A DNA stretch of 64,000 nt from Paracyclopina nana (Eukaryota; Arthropoda; Copepoda; Cyclopoida; Cyclopettidae): contig JAGUCH010000001.1 of NCBI GenBank assembly GCA_019096065.1, positions 7,378,001-7,442,000 of the forward strand, in the 5' to 3' direction. Each line of letters opens with the position of its first letter. The first letter of the stretch is position 1. The position numbers were made by a program, and so were the translations under genes. The notes beneath the pieces were generated by a model. That model did no database searches. It was not told the DNA's origin and was given only the letters and a program-made list of their open reading frames with translations. This document shows positions 12,901 to 20,686 of this stretch, one piece after another.

Positions 12901-15832
12901 TCCTGAGCCCCTTCCTGAGGTTTGGGGGAGTTTTCCTCCGTGTTGGTGGCTTCAGACTCCTTTTCGTTGTCTCTTAGCACCTCTTTTTTCAGGATCAGAT
13001 TTTCAATTGCGGAAAGGTTCATGTTGGTGACATCTATGGTGCCTTGCAATGTGTCAACCATGTAGCTGGAATCCGTGAATGACACCTGTTCTAATTCCGG
13101 ATTTTGTTCCAGCTTGATCCTATAGATCCTCTTGAACTCCCTGAACCAGAACCGCTTTCTGAGTTTGAGACGTGATAGCCTGTTGCTCAGGTCTATCGCT
13201 ATCATGCGTTTTTCGTCATCTTCGTCAATTTCTTGCTCTGAATCGTTTGAATCGTGATCTGATTCCGGCAAGTCGAAGACCAAGTCTACCTTTTCATCGA
13301 GTTTTCTGACATCTTCCCTTGCTTGTTTAGCCAGAGGCATAAGCGTTAGGATGTTCTTTTCCCAGTATGACTGTCCTTTTTGTCGCCAGCTTGCAAAGAG
13401 TTTTTCTAACCCCTCACAATCCTTCTTTATTTCGCTAGCTACCTCTCTCCATGAACGCGATGATTCTAGTTTCGGGGTGCTCGTACGGTTGGTTGCCATT
13501 TTTATTGACTTATAAATTGATTCACAATCGAGTAAATGTAATGCCAATGAAGTTTTTATAGACTCAGATCTATTTTATTCCGATTGTCTTCACTGAGTTG
13601 ATCTCCAGGTCTTTGGAATTCGCTGTATTCCTCACTTTTGATCTGTGGGACCTTGGGCTTTTGGAATTCACTGTATTCCTTCCGTTGGTCCTTTTTGGGA
13701 TTAGAGTTGAGGTTGTTGTTGGCCTCTGTGTTTTGGCGCGGCCAATCCGGCCTTTAACTGTAAAACAGAAATATTTTAGCTATCTCAATTGATGATCCTA
13801 TTGCCCTTCTAACGGCTTGTACAGCGCGTTTTGGGTTTTTCGGAATAACTCAACGAGTTTCGCTTGATACGGCCCTCTCTTGACGTCTGTACGACTGCCA
13901 AGGGGCAAAAAACGCGTCGGGCGGGAGTACTTCCAGCCAAAAGCGTGGGGATCTAGCGTCTACTCCTTGTACAGGGGTTTATCGCTAGCAAACGAGCTCG
14001 ATTTTTCAAACTATACTATGCCCAGGTTGCCCATTTCGGACTCTCGTGGGTTCACCGGCCTGGTAACGTTGGGCGCCATGAAAAAAAGGTGACTCACCAA
14101 TACTAAGTTGATGGAAAGCTTCCTTAATACGCGAGTATAGCCCAAGTCCTGGATATGAACTTGGAAACGTAGCGTTGAAATAAACGTCTAAACGATGTGA
14201 AAAACCTTGATGAACTGAACTATATTTTGCGGCAAAATTACAACAGCTGACACTGAGAACATTCGACAGTTGAAGCGACTAGGCGGCGAGGTTGCGTGAA
14301 GGTGGGGAAAACTTAGCGATCTTTTCTTCAAGTAGTTACATTCAGTTAATTGTGAAAAAGTTTTTCGAGGGAAACATGCCGAAATCAATGGGAATGTCTG
14401 AAAATTAGCAGATAGTGATCTGGGTGCATAGCTACTTATAGGACCTTATTAATGATTCAGCAAATTAGCAGTAGCACCTTACAGCTAGAACGACACAGAC
14501 ATACTTCATGTGCCAAGTAGAAAGTTACAAACTATCCTGGATTAAATTAAACTCAGTTCATCTGCCCTGCTTTTTCGTAGCTTAGTTGTCTAAGCTTTAA
14601 AAAAAAATTAGGAGCAACGACGATGAGCTACCGTAGCCTGTGAAAACTGTGATAACAATTTACGTACTTAGTCTAAATCACAAGCCCGCTTCCAACAAGG
14701 AAAATCAGCATAGTCAGGAGACGTAACTTGTCTTTTTAGCATAGTCAGGTCACAGCTAGCTCGCGCGCTCAGCTCGACCTGACTTAACTGGTTTACCGTA
14801 GTGCACTATGCTGATATCCCGTGTTGGAACCGTGCTACAGTATATATACTAAACCAATGCAACACTAATGTGCTACAAATTGCAAAATTGATGGCAAAGC
14901 TGAAATGATTTAGAAAGCCTTATCTTTATAGCTTAACCCTTCACCCATTATTTTAACAAATGTATATCTGTATTACTTTGACTTCCTGCTGTAAAGAATA
15001 ATGACGAGTTTTCGACAGATTGACAGATTTTTGTGGTTTTATATGATCAGGGCATTATCTAATCTAGTTCTATCAATGTTCGAGTAACGATTTGAATGCT
15101 TAGATAAGAGTAGCCTTAAGGCTCATTATCTTCAGTGTCTTTGATCGTAACTTGGAAACAGTTGTTATCCCTACTTATATTCTGACATCGCGACCCTAGT
15201 CAGTAAATTAGAACTGATAGCAACCGTTACCAAAGACACAGATAATGAACCTAAACATCGACTTTCTTTCCAGTCGAATTTTACTTTTGGGCTTGTCATA
15301 GGAAGATTTTTCGGCTTTGAGTGAGGCATTATCTTAATGAGCTTAGGGGTACATGAACAGGATATGAAAGCCCTCCTCGTTCTCATGGTAGACGAAGCAG
15401 TAGTAGCAAGTATTTCCGTTACGCTCAGCTTTGATGAAGGTTGCTTCGCCAGCTGGTTCTCTTATTCTGTTCGTACATCAGACATTGTGACATTTTGCCG
15501 ACGGCAAGAATTTCGATTAAGAATGTCAACTCGTCAAAGGAGCGGAGGGACTCAATTATTCATAATTCTACATTTCAGCTCCTGAATTTCGTGGCTGTGC
15601 AGATGCTGCCTATTTGCACGAGAACAAGTGCAACAGGGAGCTGCAAGCAGTTACTGTGGTGGAAAATCAGAAATATGTCGATGTTGAGGTAGACCTGTGC
15701 TACTGTGACAAAGCGCTTTGCAATCAACAGAGAAGTGGTGTCTCGGGGAAGTGGAAATTTTTCACCAGCGAAGTCGCAATTGCATTTGCTTTTTCATATT
15801 CCCAGCTGCTGCTGCCGCTGCAGTTGGGTTAG
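3952..15832 (+). CDS. Ly6/uPAR superfamily GPI-anchored protein, three exons
   Basis: Coding exons are 3952-3991, 4085-4348 and 15579-15832. All junctions are GT-AG and the phases (1, then 1) agree, giving 185 residues. Exon 1 and the start of exon 2 encode a basic N-terminus followed by a hydrophobic signal peptide ending near HQGALC. The mature part begins CLDCYACG and ends CYCDKALCN, the cysteine pattern that opens and closes a Ly6 three-finger domain. A hydrophobic tail (AIAFAFSYSQLLLPLQLG) follows and looks like a GPI-anchor signal. Ly6 proteins of invertebrates (for example quiver/sleepless) act at the cell surface, often on channels or junctions; which subgroup this belongs to I cannot say. 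The second intron is 11.2 kb, of which 9.6 kb is a BEL/Pao retrotransposon on the opposite strand. Confidence 0.82.
4697..4948 (-). repeat. 3' LTR of the BEL/Pao element
   Basis: This 252-bp direct repeat matches 14079-14330 base for base as far as I can read. On the element's coding strand it begins TGAAGAAAAG and ends TTTTTTTCA. Confidence 0.96.
4949..4956 (-). promoter_or_regulatory. Polypurine tract of the BEL/Pao element
   Basis: On the minus strand GCGGGGAA directly abuts the TG of the 3' LTR. This is where the plus-strand primer of LTR elements normally lies. It is short, but position and purine content fit. Confidence 0.6.
4979..6235 (-). CDS. Extra 418-residue ORF downstream of BEL pol, function unknown
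   Basis: This frame lies between pol and the 3' LTR, where some retroelements carry env. It has no signal peptide, no membrane segment and no cysteine-rich ectodomain, so it does not look like an envelope gene. The N-terminal half (to about residue 125) is basic and may be helical (LLKQRRPWVKSDEARLLFLA). The middle holds a second possibly folded part with VILLPVSALGRIMQQHPDIQ. The C-terminal third is low-complexity: a Ser/Thr-rich stretch, a run of prolines (TPPPPPP) and an acidic end. It is GC-richer than the flanking host DNA. A structural, nucleic-acid-binding or regulatory accessory protein is possible, but I recognise no family. No splice signal was needed, since the ATG sits about 400 bp after the pol stop. 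Confidence 0.75.
   Translation of the reverse strand: MAHRFHHPKPGHKDQRHVRYPFNKTPLYYRDLKNGGMEAGTALFNPKNRLLANPEMAGHFSHLSLELLKQRRPWVKSDEARLLFLAKGKFREALAVHPDILKSYLDEAKALGITGDPFNVKQSRQSEADRETALACLESMRRERQAIERMIDEKSGVPRSRSSSTALAPARAKGAEHLPRNHALSFTFRDPRTDPVGMSSTHTEDKVILLPVSALGRIMQQHPDIQPGDFFSLEPHRMENHQLYELRKGEADYVGYLRNKPGFGPTSHTPVMVDLTESTSSSSSLADFTDEASMTSGTTTPATSVTSNESGSIVPSRPPLISRPPTPPPPPPVVLNPAKQAGINLLKAQLLPLPDVSLLFAPKPEPDAEDAPEDPANDTFAAINQAAAEEADLLSQDPDEHMSEDVKDGDKPNFHLLD
6236..6631 (-). other. Spacer between BEL pol and the extra ORF
   Basis: About 400 bp without a long frame separates the pol stop from the ATG of the extra ORF. It could hold a promoter or a splice acceptor for a subgenomic transcript. 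I see no clear motif for either. Confidence 0.5.
6632..10798 (-). CDS. pol: BEL/Pao pol polyprotein: protease, RT, RNase H, integrase
   Basis: The frame codes for 1,388 residues without interruption. In order it shows a DUF1758-type aspartic protease (active-site area MVLDEASSNTFIS near residue 48, an A where many families have G), reverse transcriptase (catalytic YMDD at about 458-461, preceded by VRVCMDAARP), a Pao/A17-type region and RNase H (FCDAS near 652, QAEL near 699, YLDSK near 734), an H2C2 zinc module (HEVNHAS... CLQC) and an integrase core with SIDFAGP, RSDNASQF and NNGLAEKM giving the D, D and E. All key residues are present. The ATG lies 5 nt past the stop of the preceding gag frame, and pol is in the -1 frame relative to it, so it is made either by -1 frameshifting or by reinitiation. 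Confidence 0.96.
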   Translation of the reverse strand: MPDEVALQMIDIKRKVEEPKKSDSRCFRVVPVYISNGDKQVKTNMVLDEASSNTFISSSLHKALNLQGQKVSYSVSSINNQEQEFLSHKCNITIRSTEGEDSEKFMVSAYTSDAINKLIRIPNYEKLKQKFDFLKPIQFPQLVKGPVEILLGINYPGLHKSFGDTSDGKVGSPLVRRTIFGNTLTYTSAECKKPVTLLTHQVMESECPELKYIMKKIFDDDTQGLTLANPIELLTADELRARDIISSTIHTNEKGHKEMNVPWKNYPNPPDLPNNYWQVMTFEMKQEHKLGPELMQQVDEAIEEMVAHGALRLLRDDEDKLVGFYIPRVMVVKLERASTKVRVCMDAARPFGSRKVSLNSQVLTGQKLQGDIWAIWLRFRMRPMAYIADAVKMFLNVHLAPEDRKYHRLIHRGQAYQFDSWVFGNVASPYAALYTMREIAREGKLHPITEYVFNSCLYMDDIIFSGNTTDEALAVYHDVKNVHAKSKMVFKKWVSSDKTFMSKIGNEDWHPSFELNSNSPDVKALGIKWHSSTDMITFNPLKQGMTDEGLRTVTRRQIVSVVAQIYDPHDLLAPFTLKGRLIAQEVWGLNDTLKLGWDDKLADYEGTDDRIRPILLAFKQFVNEGCRINEILLPRYILSLNFKKREIHAFCDASKKAYCVAVYIRSIYEDMGETKIRAHLMVAKKRLISASGRTIPQAELMGAVCAAQIVPLTNENLKEVDHNIEPSDIHYYLDSKCALWWIKRTQRRLVPFVATRVSVVREATGANEWHYVATDKNPADKGTRGLSFDEFVAESHLWFKGPDLENPSYAIDAGDEFEEMPDEDAEEIRTSIAKICLFSHLKLKNFTPSMSFDKLRILFKLNADWHPDRPDALEFIKTINAKPLFTDDYLRKRYSDLRRLLRITNRLMEARNKLGNKVIEKHGVKGAAILPDFQLKQKSRSTIKDRQHALIYLIKDAQAEFFSTSDSHLKEEFKKFNAQVDANGIIRGESRLEGMQAISTYQKRPIIIPRKHHLAYLIVKDTHEVNHASVRDTMNECLRFFQIKGLREITKKIVKSCLQCNLTKGRPYLSQHMAPLPDRGLESMSVFETVSIDFAGPIRVRIGRPIHKYYMLIIVCQQTHAIHLELTESMATEHVITALQRFSSKYRTPRLVRSDNASQFCAAEKLLVPSKDEIQQAMCIERWEYSPVYSPQNNGLAEKMVHLAKKRLPDLKATEFSLDGIMTSLVMITDLINSRPIEYIQSDQIEGILCVNDLLKAGINFDSSQLKPLNESKFANLYLNIREVIDDFWKNWTSSIISELRAYPKWQSFREDPKCGEVCILMESNDKTPRADWHWGRIHEVLRDADGHVRKCVMLIPKNQSNMPDHKIKPARKETYSIRQIIPLNILQ
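10804..11982 (-). CDS. gag: BEL/Pao gag, second frame: DUF1759 capsid region and zinc knuckles
   Basis: The N-terminal half carries the DUF1759 gag signature of BEL/Pao elements (MKFTGDIGEYPDFRERF and the following helical region). The C-terminal part has Cys/His knuckles (CQACGNAAHKTPEC, then CMRC and CKRCQHPHH) for RNA binding. The first Met is at 11982, but the same frame is open back to about 12240, where it overlaps the end of the first gag frame and encodes an Arg/Gly-rich RGRGRGRGR stretch and an acidic segment. That overlap suggests this is not an independent gene but the -1 continuation of the upstream gag frame. Confidence 0.9.
   Translation of the reverse strand: MNKKATKPKKEEIDDWSDLYLHSFQLSQIYEPKKDKLPKDSDIPRMKFTGDIGEYPDFRERFFIRVIKNTGMSPANKLMFLRDSLEGEPEIEIKNFKPWNLLNLANALEKLDSLYADQKGKEGFLLAKLGKMAPLDHNKRDSLLDYKAIILEIQRYFQEEGKRKKCKPDLGIASILWILQWKDGTKHKYEEYIQLARLDNSVASLIEFIDWKLSVIRLSSFESRVKDLPKKEASSKTKAVTLLTEAASGESSASDFSSDYEEESMGPCLSTAVRNQDVTECQACGNAAHKTPECKQFIRMAAREKFDLCIQKKLCMRCIDSKHRRLSCKAAKCKRCQHPHHSLLHAYFEKRDKEKTDKAVADKLKSMETTLATMLEQQQSFLEVARASQTQT
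12129..13547 (-). CDS. gag: BEL/Pao gag, first frame: coiled-coil N-terminal part
   Basis: This is a 472-residue, highly charged, mostly helical protein with long Lys/Glu-rich stretches predicted to form coiled coils. It lies first in the element, directly after the leader, in the position of gag. Translation may start at the first Met or at the internal MATNRTSTPK Met (about 16 codons later), which has a good A at -3. Its end overlaps the second gag frame by roughly 110 nt in the -1 register. A candidate slip site on the minus strand is the GCGAAAAAGG run near 12250. I infer a gag precursor made by -1 frameshifting, but a single-base lesion in this copy would look the same. Confidence 0.82.
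   Translation of the reverse strand: MALHLLDCESIYKSIKMATNRTSTPKLESSRSWREVASEIKKDCEGLEKLFASWRQKGQSYWEKNILTLMPLAKQAREDVRKLDEKVDLVFDLPESDHDSNDSEQEIDEDDEKRMIAIDLSNRLSRLKLRKRFWFREFKRIYRIKLEQNPELEQVSFTDSSYMVDTLQGTIDVTNMNLSAIENLILKKEVLRDNEKESEATNTEENSPKPQEGAQEKELSDGGKSPVKPPTLEWSANIDKDIDIKLDVLRFQYQSLKLSIHEYGMQGIDKLDCAKVKALLGFEKKTILARAEECRGLLHEADQPKKRKGLTEITKLTAQVEAMTKEFIALLPPASFKEYEEAEHAHLQKLLDERNRERDAALGLSKRDKDLDKELAKHTGARPKTAKTKLAKEDRDRIEFIAKEVDQSLKEAEQDYREAEKILKDIDSLTQNAKKERPPQIPEPKRPIPEEEQQPQIHKMGLTVLMKRITAP
13548..14065 (-). other. BEL/Pao 5' leader
   Basis: About 520 bp between the primer-binding site and the first gag ATG carry no long frame on the coding strand. This is the normal place for packaging signals, but none can be named from sequence. 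Confidence 0.6.
14066..14078 (-). promoter_or_regulatory. Primer-binding site, tRNA-Lys type
   Basis: On the minus strand TGGCGCCCAACGT begins immediately after the CA of the 5' LTR. It is complementary to the 3' end (ACGTTGGGCGCCA) of animal tRNA-Lys(CUU). The match stops after 13 nt, so a shorter than usual pairing is expected. Confidence 0.85.
14079..14330 (-). repeat. 5' LTR of the BEL/Pao element
   Basis: This is the second copy of the 252-bp LTR. It contains an AATATAGT stretch mid-LTR that could serve as the TATA element. The flanking host bases AGTAG repeat those at 4692-4696. Confidence 0.96.
14336..15118. other. Ly6 intron 2, host remainder
   Basis: Unremarkable AT-rich intron sequence lies between the BEL insertion and a small hairpin element. 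I see no exon or motif here. Confidence 0.5.
15119..15252. repeat. Foldback MITE, copy 1
   Basis: This 134-bp hairpin starts AGGCTCATTATCTT and ends AGATAATGAACCT. Outer arms (GTGTCTTTG and CAAAGACAC) and an inner hairpin (CTGAC...GTCAG) pair with each other. A second, better preserved copy of the same family is at 40077-40224. It has no coding capacity. Confidence 0.75.
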
Positions 15833-15939
15833 TATGTAAAGAACGGCTACCAAAGTGCATTTTCTTTGTATTTAATTCTTTTTTCCGAGGGGAAGAAATT
15901 CTTGCAATGACATGCATTTGGTCTAAGAAAATGAAGCTT

Positions 15940-15945
15940 AATAAA
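15940..15945 (+). terminator. Poly(A) signal of the Ly6-type gene
   Basis: An AATAAA hexamer lies about 108 bp after the stop codon at 15830-15832 and is followed by AT-rich sequence. It is the first canonical signal downstream of the gene. Confidence 0.6.
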
Positions 15946-16579
15946 CAATGACAATTCTGTCAAATGTGAATCAAGCTCCTTAACAGCTAGGGCTATTTGG
16001 GATTGTTTAATTGGGATGAAAACTGTCCCTGAGAGAATAGCCATATCTTTCAGGTAAGCTGATTTTCGAATGAGCCTGCGCACCATGCTGAAAGCTAGGA
16101 TTTGGTGCGACTTGAGAAAAAAAAAATGGTCAAGACTTTGATGGTTTTATCGTTATATCGACGGGTCGATGGATGTCTTCTCCCTGAGTAGTGATCTATC
16201 GAAATCCTTTTCTTTCTTGGCTTACAATGAAAGCCTGAATTGTGCCAAATTTCCCTTTGCCGTTCTTTTTCAATGTGAGAAGTGCTTTTACAACTTTTTC
16301 CGAAATTGAACCAGCTGCTAGGCCAATTCGTTCCCATCGCAATTTCCTACTTGCCACCGTTTCAACTTGGAGTTGCCCTGACCTTGTAAAAATATTTTAT
16401 TGCTATTCTTCCCGCAGCACCAAGAGAAGAAGAAGTCCCAAATAAGGATGCGAAATAGTAATCTTTTCCTCACTGGCCCTTTGTGATGCTAATGCGCAGC
16501 AACAGCTGTAAAGTGAGCGCTCCACTTATAAACTTACGTAAACCGCATGGCGCAGTATTTGATTTATGCTAGCTGAAAT
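15946..16579. other. Intergenic DNA
   Basis: AT-rich sequence downstream of the Ly6-type gene. No gene or repeat is recognised. Confidence 0.5.
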
Positions 16580-16587
16580 GCTACGAG

Positions 16588-17043
16588 AAAAGATTTTGCA
16601 TCACTTAAAGAGTGGACGTTCAATTTTGTGGGTCGAAAAAAGCCAGCCTGTGCTTAGCGATTTTCTGCGCTAATAGCTGTTTTAAGTGTAGTTGAGTGAT
16701 AATACCTTGTTTGTTCCGAAGAGATGCTGCTGCTTCAGGAAAGGTTTGACTAAATGAGCCAAGCAATTTTCTTTTGCAGAACTTAAAACAAAATGCGACT
16801 AAAATGGTGAAAATGAAAGCTTGTGTTAGGAATTGCCCAATGATGATTATTTTTAATTAAATGCTCCTATTTCATTAAAGAAATTAAGTCATTTTTTTTA
16901 TCGAAAACAAACAATTTTTTTGGCCCAAATAAGTTGGCTCGTTTCATCAAAATCAGAATTCCGACCCACGCTAATAAAATTTCAGTCTCCGCGCTGAGAT
17001 CGCAAAATAGCTTGTCCACTCTTTAAGTGATACAAAATCTTTT
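16588..17043. mobile_element. Small non-autonomous DNA element with 8-bp target duplication
   Basis: A 456-bp segment has inverted ends (AAAAGATTTTGCATCACTTA on the left, its near-complement on the right, extending to AAAGAGTGGAC) and is flanked by the direct repeat GCTACGAG at 16580-16587 and 17044-17051. An 8-bp duplication fits hAT, P or Merlin. The terminal bases are not typical enough to choose. There is no coding capacity. Confidence 0.82.
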
Positions 17044-17051
17044 GCTACGAG

Positions 17052-18969
17052 TTAAGCCAAAAAGGCGCGTCTCAGCACCTCGAGCCCTAACAAAATAGAC
17101 CTTGCGTGTCTTTTAATCGTGTGTACTGCGCTGCTGCTGCTGCACAGCATAAGGTTTTCTCCTGTTGAATGACGAACGGGCTGCTGCTGCGTGAGAAAAT
17201 GGTTCGTCTTCCATGCAAGAATGGGGTCATCATCATGCCTCACGCACAGCGGTGCAGTTTGAATGCTAAAGTAGCTTCTCGGCAATTTAGTTCAGGCCAT
17301 TGTTGTGTTTCAATTTTTTTTGGATCGTCATCCTCCAGCCTCGGTCGTTTTCTCAAACTGGAAAGGTTCAGCTAGCCCACCGTGCATTATTCTGCTCCAG
17401 GTCGAGGTTGATGGAGATGAGACACAGATTATGGCAAGACTCTCGCTAGCTATAAAACCTAGCTTGGCACTTACGGCCTATGTTCGTATATTGAGCATAC
17501 CGCAGCGAGTTTGGAGCTAGAATGGCTTCGTTTTAGGTGACCGGGATGCAGCTTTCGAATCCTCGTGCATCTCAAGTGCTTTTTAAAAATGAATATGAAG
17601 GGCATGTACAACGTACGTTGTTGTATGTAGGCAAAGCATTTGAATTCAAACGAACTCGAAAAGGCTTTTCAACTTAAGTGCTTTGCTAGCATTGCTACGA
17701 ATGGCTTAGTAAGCGAGCACAAGCCTCTAGGTATGCAGACTTGCTGCATTTTCATGAAATGCTTTTGCGTTTGACGCGTCTTCTTTATTTCATTCGGCAC
17801 GCGTATTGAAGTTTTTCGCGAAAGAAAGTCCCTTCGACAGCGCATGAGGAAAGGAGCAGGTCACAGGCAAAAAAGTTTTTGTGTTGAACCCCCACGCCAT
17901 TTTGAAATTGCAGGCTTAAAAGAGCTCAGCCAAGCGTACGGAATGAAGATGAGTCCTCATGCATCTTGTGAGGCTGAGTAAAGCACCAAAGTAAATAAAA
18001 AAACTCGGCTCGCTCTCAATGAAGTGGCCCGGCATGCTAATAAGGCTTCCGCTCCAGATTCGGGCCCATGCTAAGGCGTTGACGCGATGCCACCGATTGA
18101 ACATGTGACAACCGTGACTTGACCTTGTTGGGTCACTTTAAACGCGCATGCATGCATTAAAGTATTCTTTTTGGGAGCAGCCGCCTCATCTGGCTGGATG
18201 CCCCATTGGCCTTTGGGCCGGCTTTGGAATGCGGGTGGTGGTGAAAAGACAAGGAAGTCGCGAGATGCGAACCGGGCCGCGGAGGGGCTGCCTTTTTTGG
18301 TGCCAGCGCAGCCAAGTTGGCATCGGCACCACCATGCATGCAGCACAGCCTGTCAACCCGTCGGCATTGTTGGCTCGCACGAAATGGAAAGTTAGAGCCA
18401 AGCCAAGGCGAAAATCATCAGGTGGCTGGCGCGCAAGCCAGCTAGCTAGCTGGTTGGTTATACCTTCCTGTGGGTGCGCAGCCATACCACCTTAGTAAAT
18501 GGCTCTACCTCCGTCCGGCGGACCATACCACATATCAAGCTGCTCTGTCAAAAAACGACTAGTTTTTCCCGTGCCATACGGAGAACTTCCATTCCGAGTG
18601 AGGCCGAGCGGAGGTCAGACCCGAGGCCGCGTATCCGAGGCCTGGTTTGAGTGAGGCGGCCCGAAGTGCGCACTTTGGCTCGATGGCAGTGTTTTTTATG
18701 CGCGCGACGTTTCACGCTGTGCGCACCACTGCCTACGTGGCAAACGTCAAAAAGTGCGGATCCTCGTAGCCAGGCAACAAGGAAGTTGAAGGCTACTTCC
18801 GCGTGAAAATCCGTCTTTTTTTTTAATCGGGACCAGGTAGGCAGACATTTGTCGGTGAGCCGGTGCCTGTTTCTGTCACAGCTACAGAGCAGCCTGTGCA
18901 GCGCAGCAGGTTGGTGGATGGCACCCAAGAAGCAAATCACCTGCACCACCAGAGAGTACTGTTACATTC
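17052..18969. other. Intergenic DNA with a GC-rich stretch upstream of the C2H2 gene
   Basis: The first half is ordinary AT-rich sequence. From about 18170 to 18930 the base composition rises in GC and open frames appear on both strands at once, which argues for composition rather than a gene. It probably contains the promoter and 5' untranslated region of the zinc-finger gene. Confidence 0.5.
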
Positions 18970-20686
18970 ATGCCCGGCAGATGCATTAGCCATGGCTTTT
19001 TAAACATGACTGCCACCACCGTCGAATCGTCGTTCAGCCTCTTCGACTCGGCCAACCACGTGTTGGACCATGCGGACTTGGTAGAGTTGGTCTCGGGGGC
19101 CACACTCAGGCACTCGCCGCCCTCCAGGATGGTCACCTCGTCGCCCATCCTCACCACTTCGGGGGCACATGGCAGCCTCACGAGGCCTTGCTCACCGACG
19201 CTGGAATCCACATTCAGCATCCTTGCCGACCAGGTAAGAGATAAGATTAGCTTATGGATCCATAATTTAAGCCGCCGTGAAATTGCAGGACCACGTCGTG
19301 AGCCAGATCACGCTGATTAACGGTGAAAAAATATGGGTTCGAGAGGAGAAAGGCCCCAGTTGGGCCAACACCACCTCGACCTCGCTTGGGTCCAGTATTA
19401 GCACGACGAGTGATGATTGCAACTCCAGCACGGACAGCATCAACATTTGCGTCCCCTTGTTTGTCAGTACCTCCAACCAAGTGTCCGAGCTCGACCAGCT
19501 CAGCTCGGAAATGCTCGACTTGTCTTGCCTACTCAACTCCAGCGAGCAACTCCTTTTGCAACAGCAAACCGTGCAAGTTTTAAAGCCTCCCCAACTAGTC
19601 AACGACAGGACTTTTGGCAGTTTTGACCAACCCAAACCGGGTAATTCGCTCCTCAGAAGTGCTCTCACGGGCAAGACCTCGTACTTGATGTCGAAGCAGC
19701 AGCTCCAGCAGCAGCAGCAACAGCAAAGAGTGCCACCACCCACAATGCCCACCTTCAAGCCCGGCCTTGAAAGCAGCAAAATTGGAGAGCAAAAGGTGGA
19801 GGAAATTCTGCTCCTTGCCAAGAAGAGGAGCATGGAAAGCGGCAACAACAATGGACCCTCCGGCCTCACCATCACCGCGACCTCGCACAGCCCCTTATTT
19901 CACCATAGTGACAAGTTGGTCATCAACACCGCAAACCTGCTGAATACGGCTGCCTCCCAGCTGAATTTGGCACCGCCAAGCTTGAGCTCCTTGGTCCCTG
20001 TCAGATCGAGCGGTGACTCCAACAACAACATCAAAACCATACCCCCTCCACCCGCGAGTGTCATCTCGCTCGTGGTTGACGTGGGCAACAACAACAATAA
20101 CGTGGATGACTCGGACTCGGGCATGTCCATGATCACTCCACCGGGTGGCGGCGCCAAGAGGCGCATTTTAAAGCGGCAAAAGTCCAACAGCTCGGGCAGT
20201 GGTGGTGGCGTTCCGACGGCTAACGCGGGCACGGCCAGCTTCATTTCCTCCTTTGTAAACGACTCCGTCGTTGCCTCTCCACAAGAGCCCCGAAAAGAGG
20301 CCAGACTGATGCACTATTGCCCCATATGCAACAAAGGCTTCAAAGATAGATACTCGGTCAATGTCCACGTACGAACTCACACGGGGGAGAAGCCTTTCAG
20401 TTGTGCAATTTGCGGCAAATGTTTCCGGCAAAAAGCGCACTTGGCCAAGCATCACCAAACCCACGCTGCCAAGCAGACCACGATCATGCCCGGCAAACTT
20501 AGCCCATCCACTTTGCAACAACAGCCACCTCAGGCATCAGCTGCCAGCGCGCCAATTTCAGCAGCTGTTGTCTTGCCAGATCAACCCGCCACCAGCTTGG
20601 CGGGAAATTTAAGCCATGAGATAAGCCCTGACAACATCGTGTTCCCCTTGTCTCCCGTAAGTGTTGATATTATGGACCAGTCCTGA
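18970..20686 (+). CDS. C2H2 zinc-finger protein with two fingers and low-complexity N-terminus
   Basis: Exons 18970-19233 and 19289-20686 join in phase 0 across a 55-bp intron, giving about 553 residues (541 if the in-frame ATG at 19006 is used). The first 340 residues are Ser/Thr-, Asn- and Gln-rich, with a short polyglutamine run and PPP segments. Two adjacent classical fingers follow ([21 protein letters not shown], linker [27 protein letters not shown]), then a Pro/Ala-rich tail. The tandem fingers with a canonical linker imply sequence-specific DNA binding and a nuclear role as a transcription factor. Two fingers alone read only about 6 bp, so a partner or dimerisation is likely. I do not recognise an orthologue. 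Confidence 0.88.

Larger units (their letters stand above)
4697..14330 (-). mobile_element. Full-length BEL/Pao LTR retrotransposon
   Basis: The element is bounded by two 252-bp LTRs that read as identical, start TG and end CA, and are flanked by the 5-bp target duplication AGTAG (4692-4696 and 14331-14335). A primer-binding site adjoins the 5' LTR (right end, since coding is on the minus strand) and a purine tract adjoins the 3' LTR. Internally there are two gag frames, a pol with protease, reverse transcriptase, RNase H and integrase, and a fourth frame of unknown role. Five-bp duplications and the DUF1758/Pao-type pol are typical of BEL/Pao. Identical LTRs mean the copy is very young and may still be able to move. 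It sits in antisense orientation within intron 2 of the Ly6-type gene, where selection against host disruption is weakest. Confidence 0.97.

Noticed and set aside
17540-17560. tRNA B-box-like TTTCGAATCC
   Set aside because: No matching A box, acceptor stem or cloverleaf surrounds it.
18148-18949. Several overlapping frames on both strands
   Set aside because: The GC-rich composition keeps many frames open together. None has a domain or consistent splice sites.
19267-19875. A 202-codon frame opposite the C2H2 gene
   Set aside because: It is a mirror of Ser/Gln-rich coding sequence on the other strand (CCC/SSC-rich product) with no independent support.
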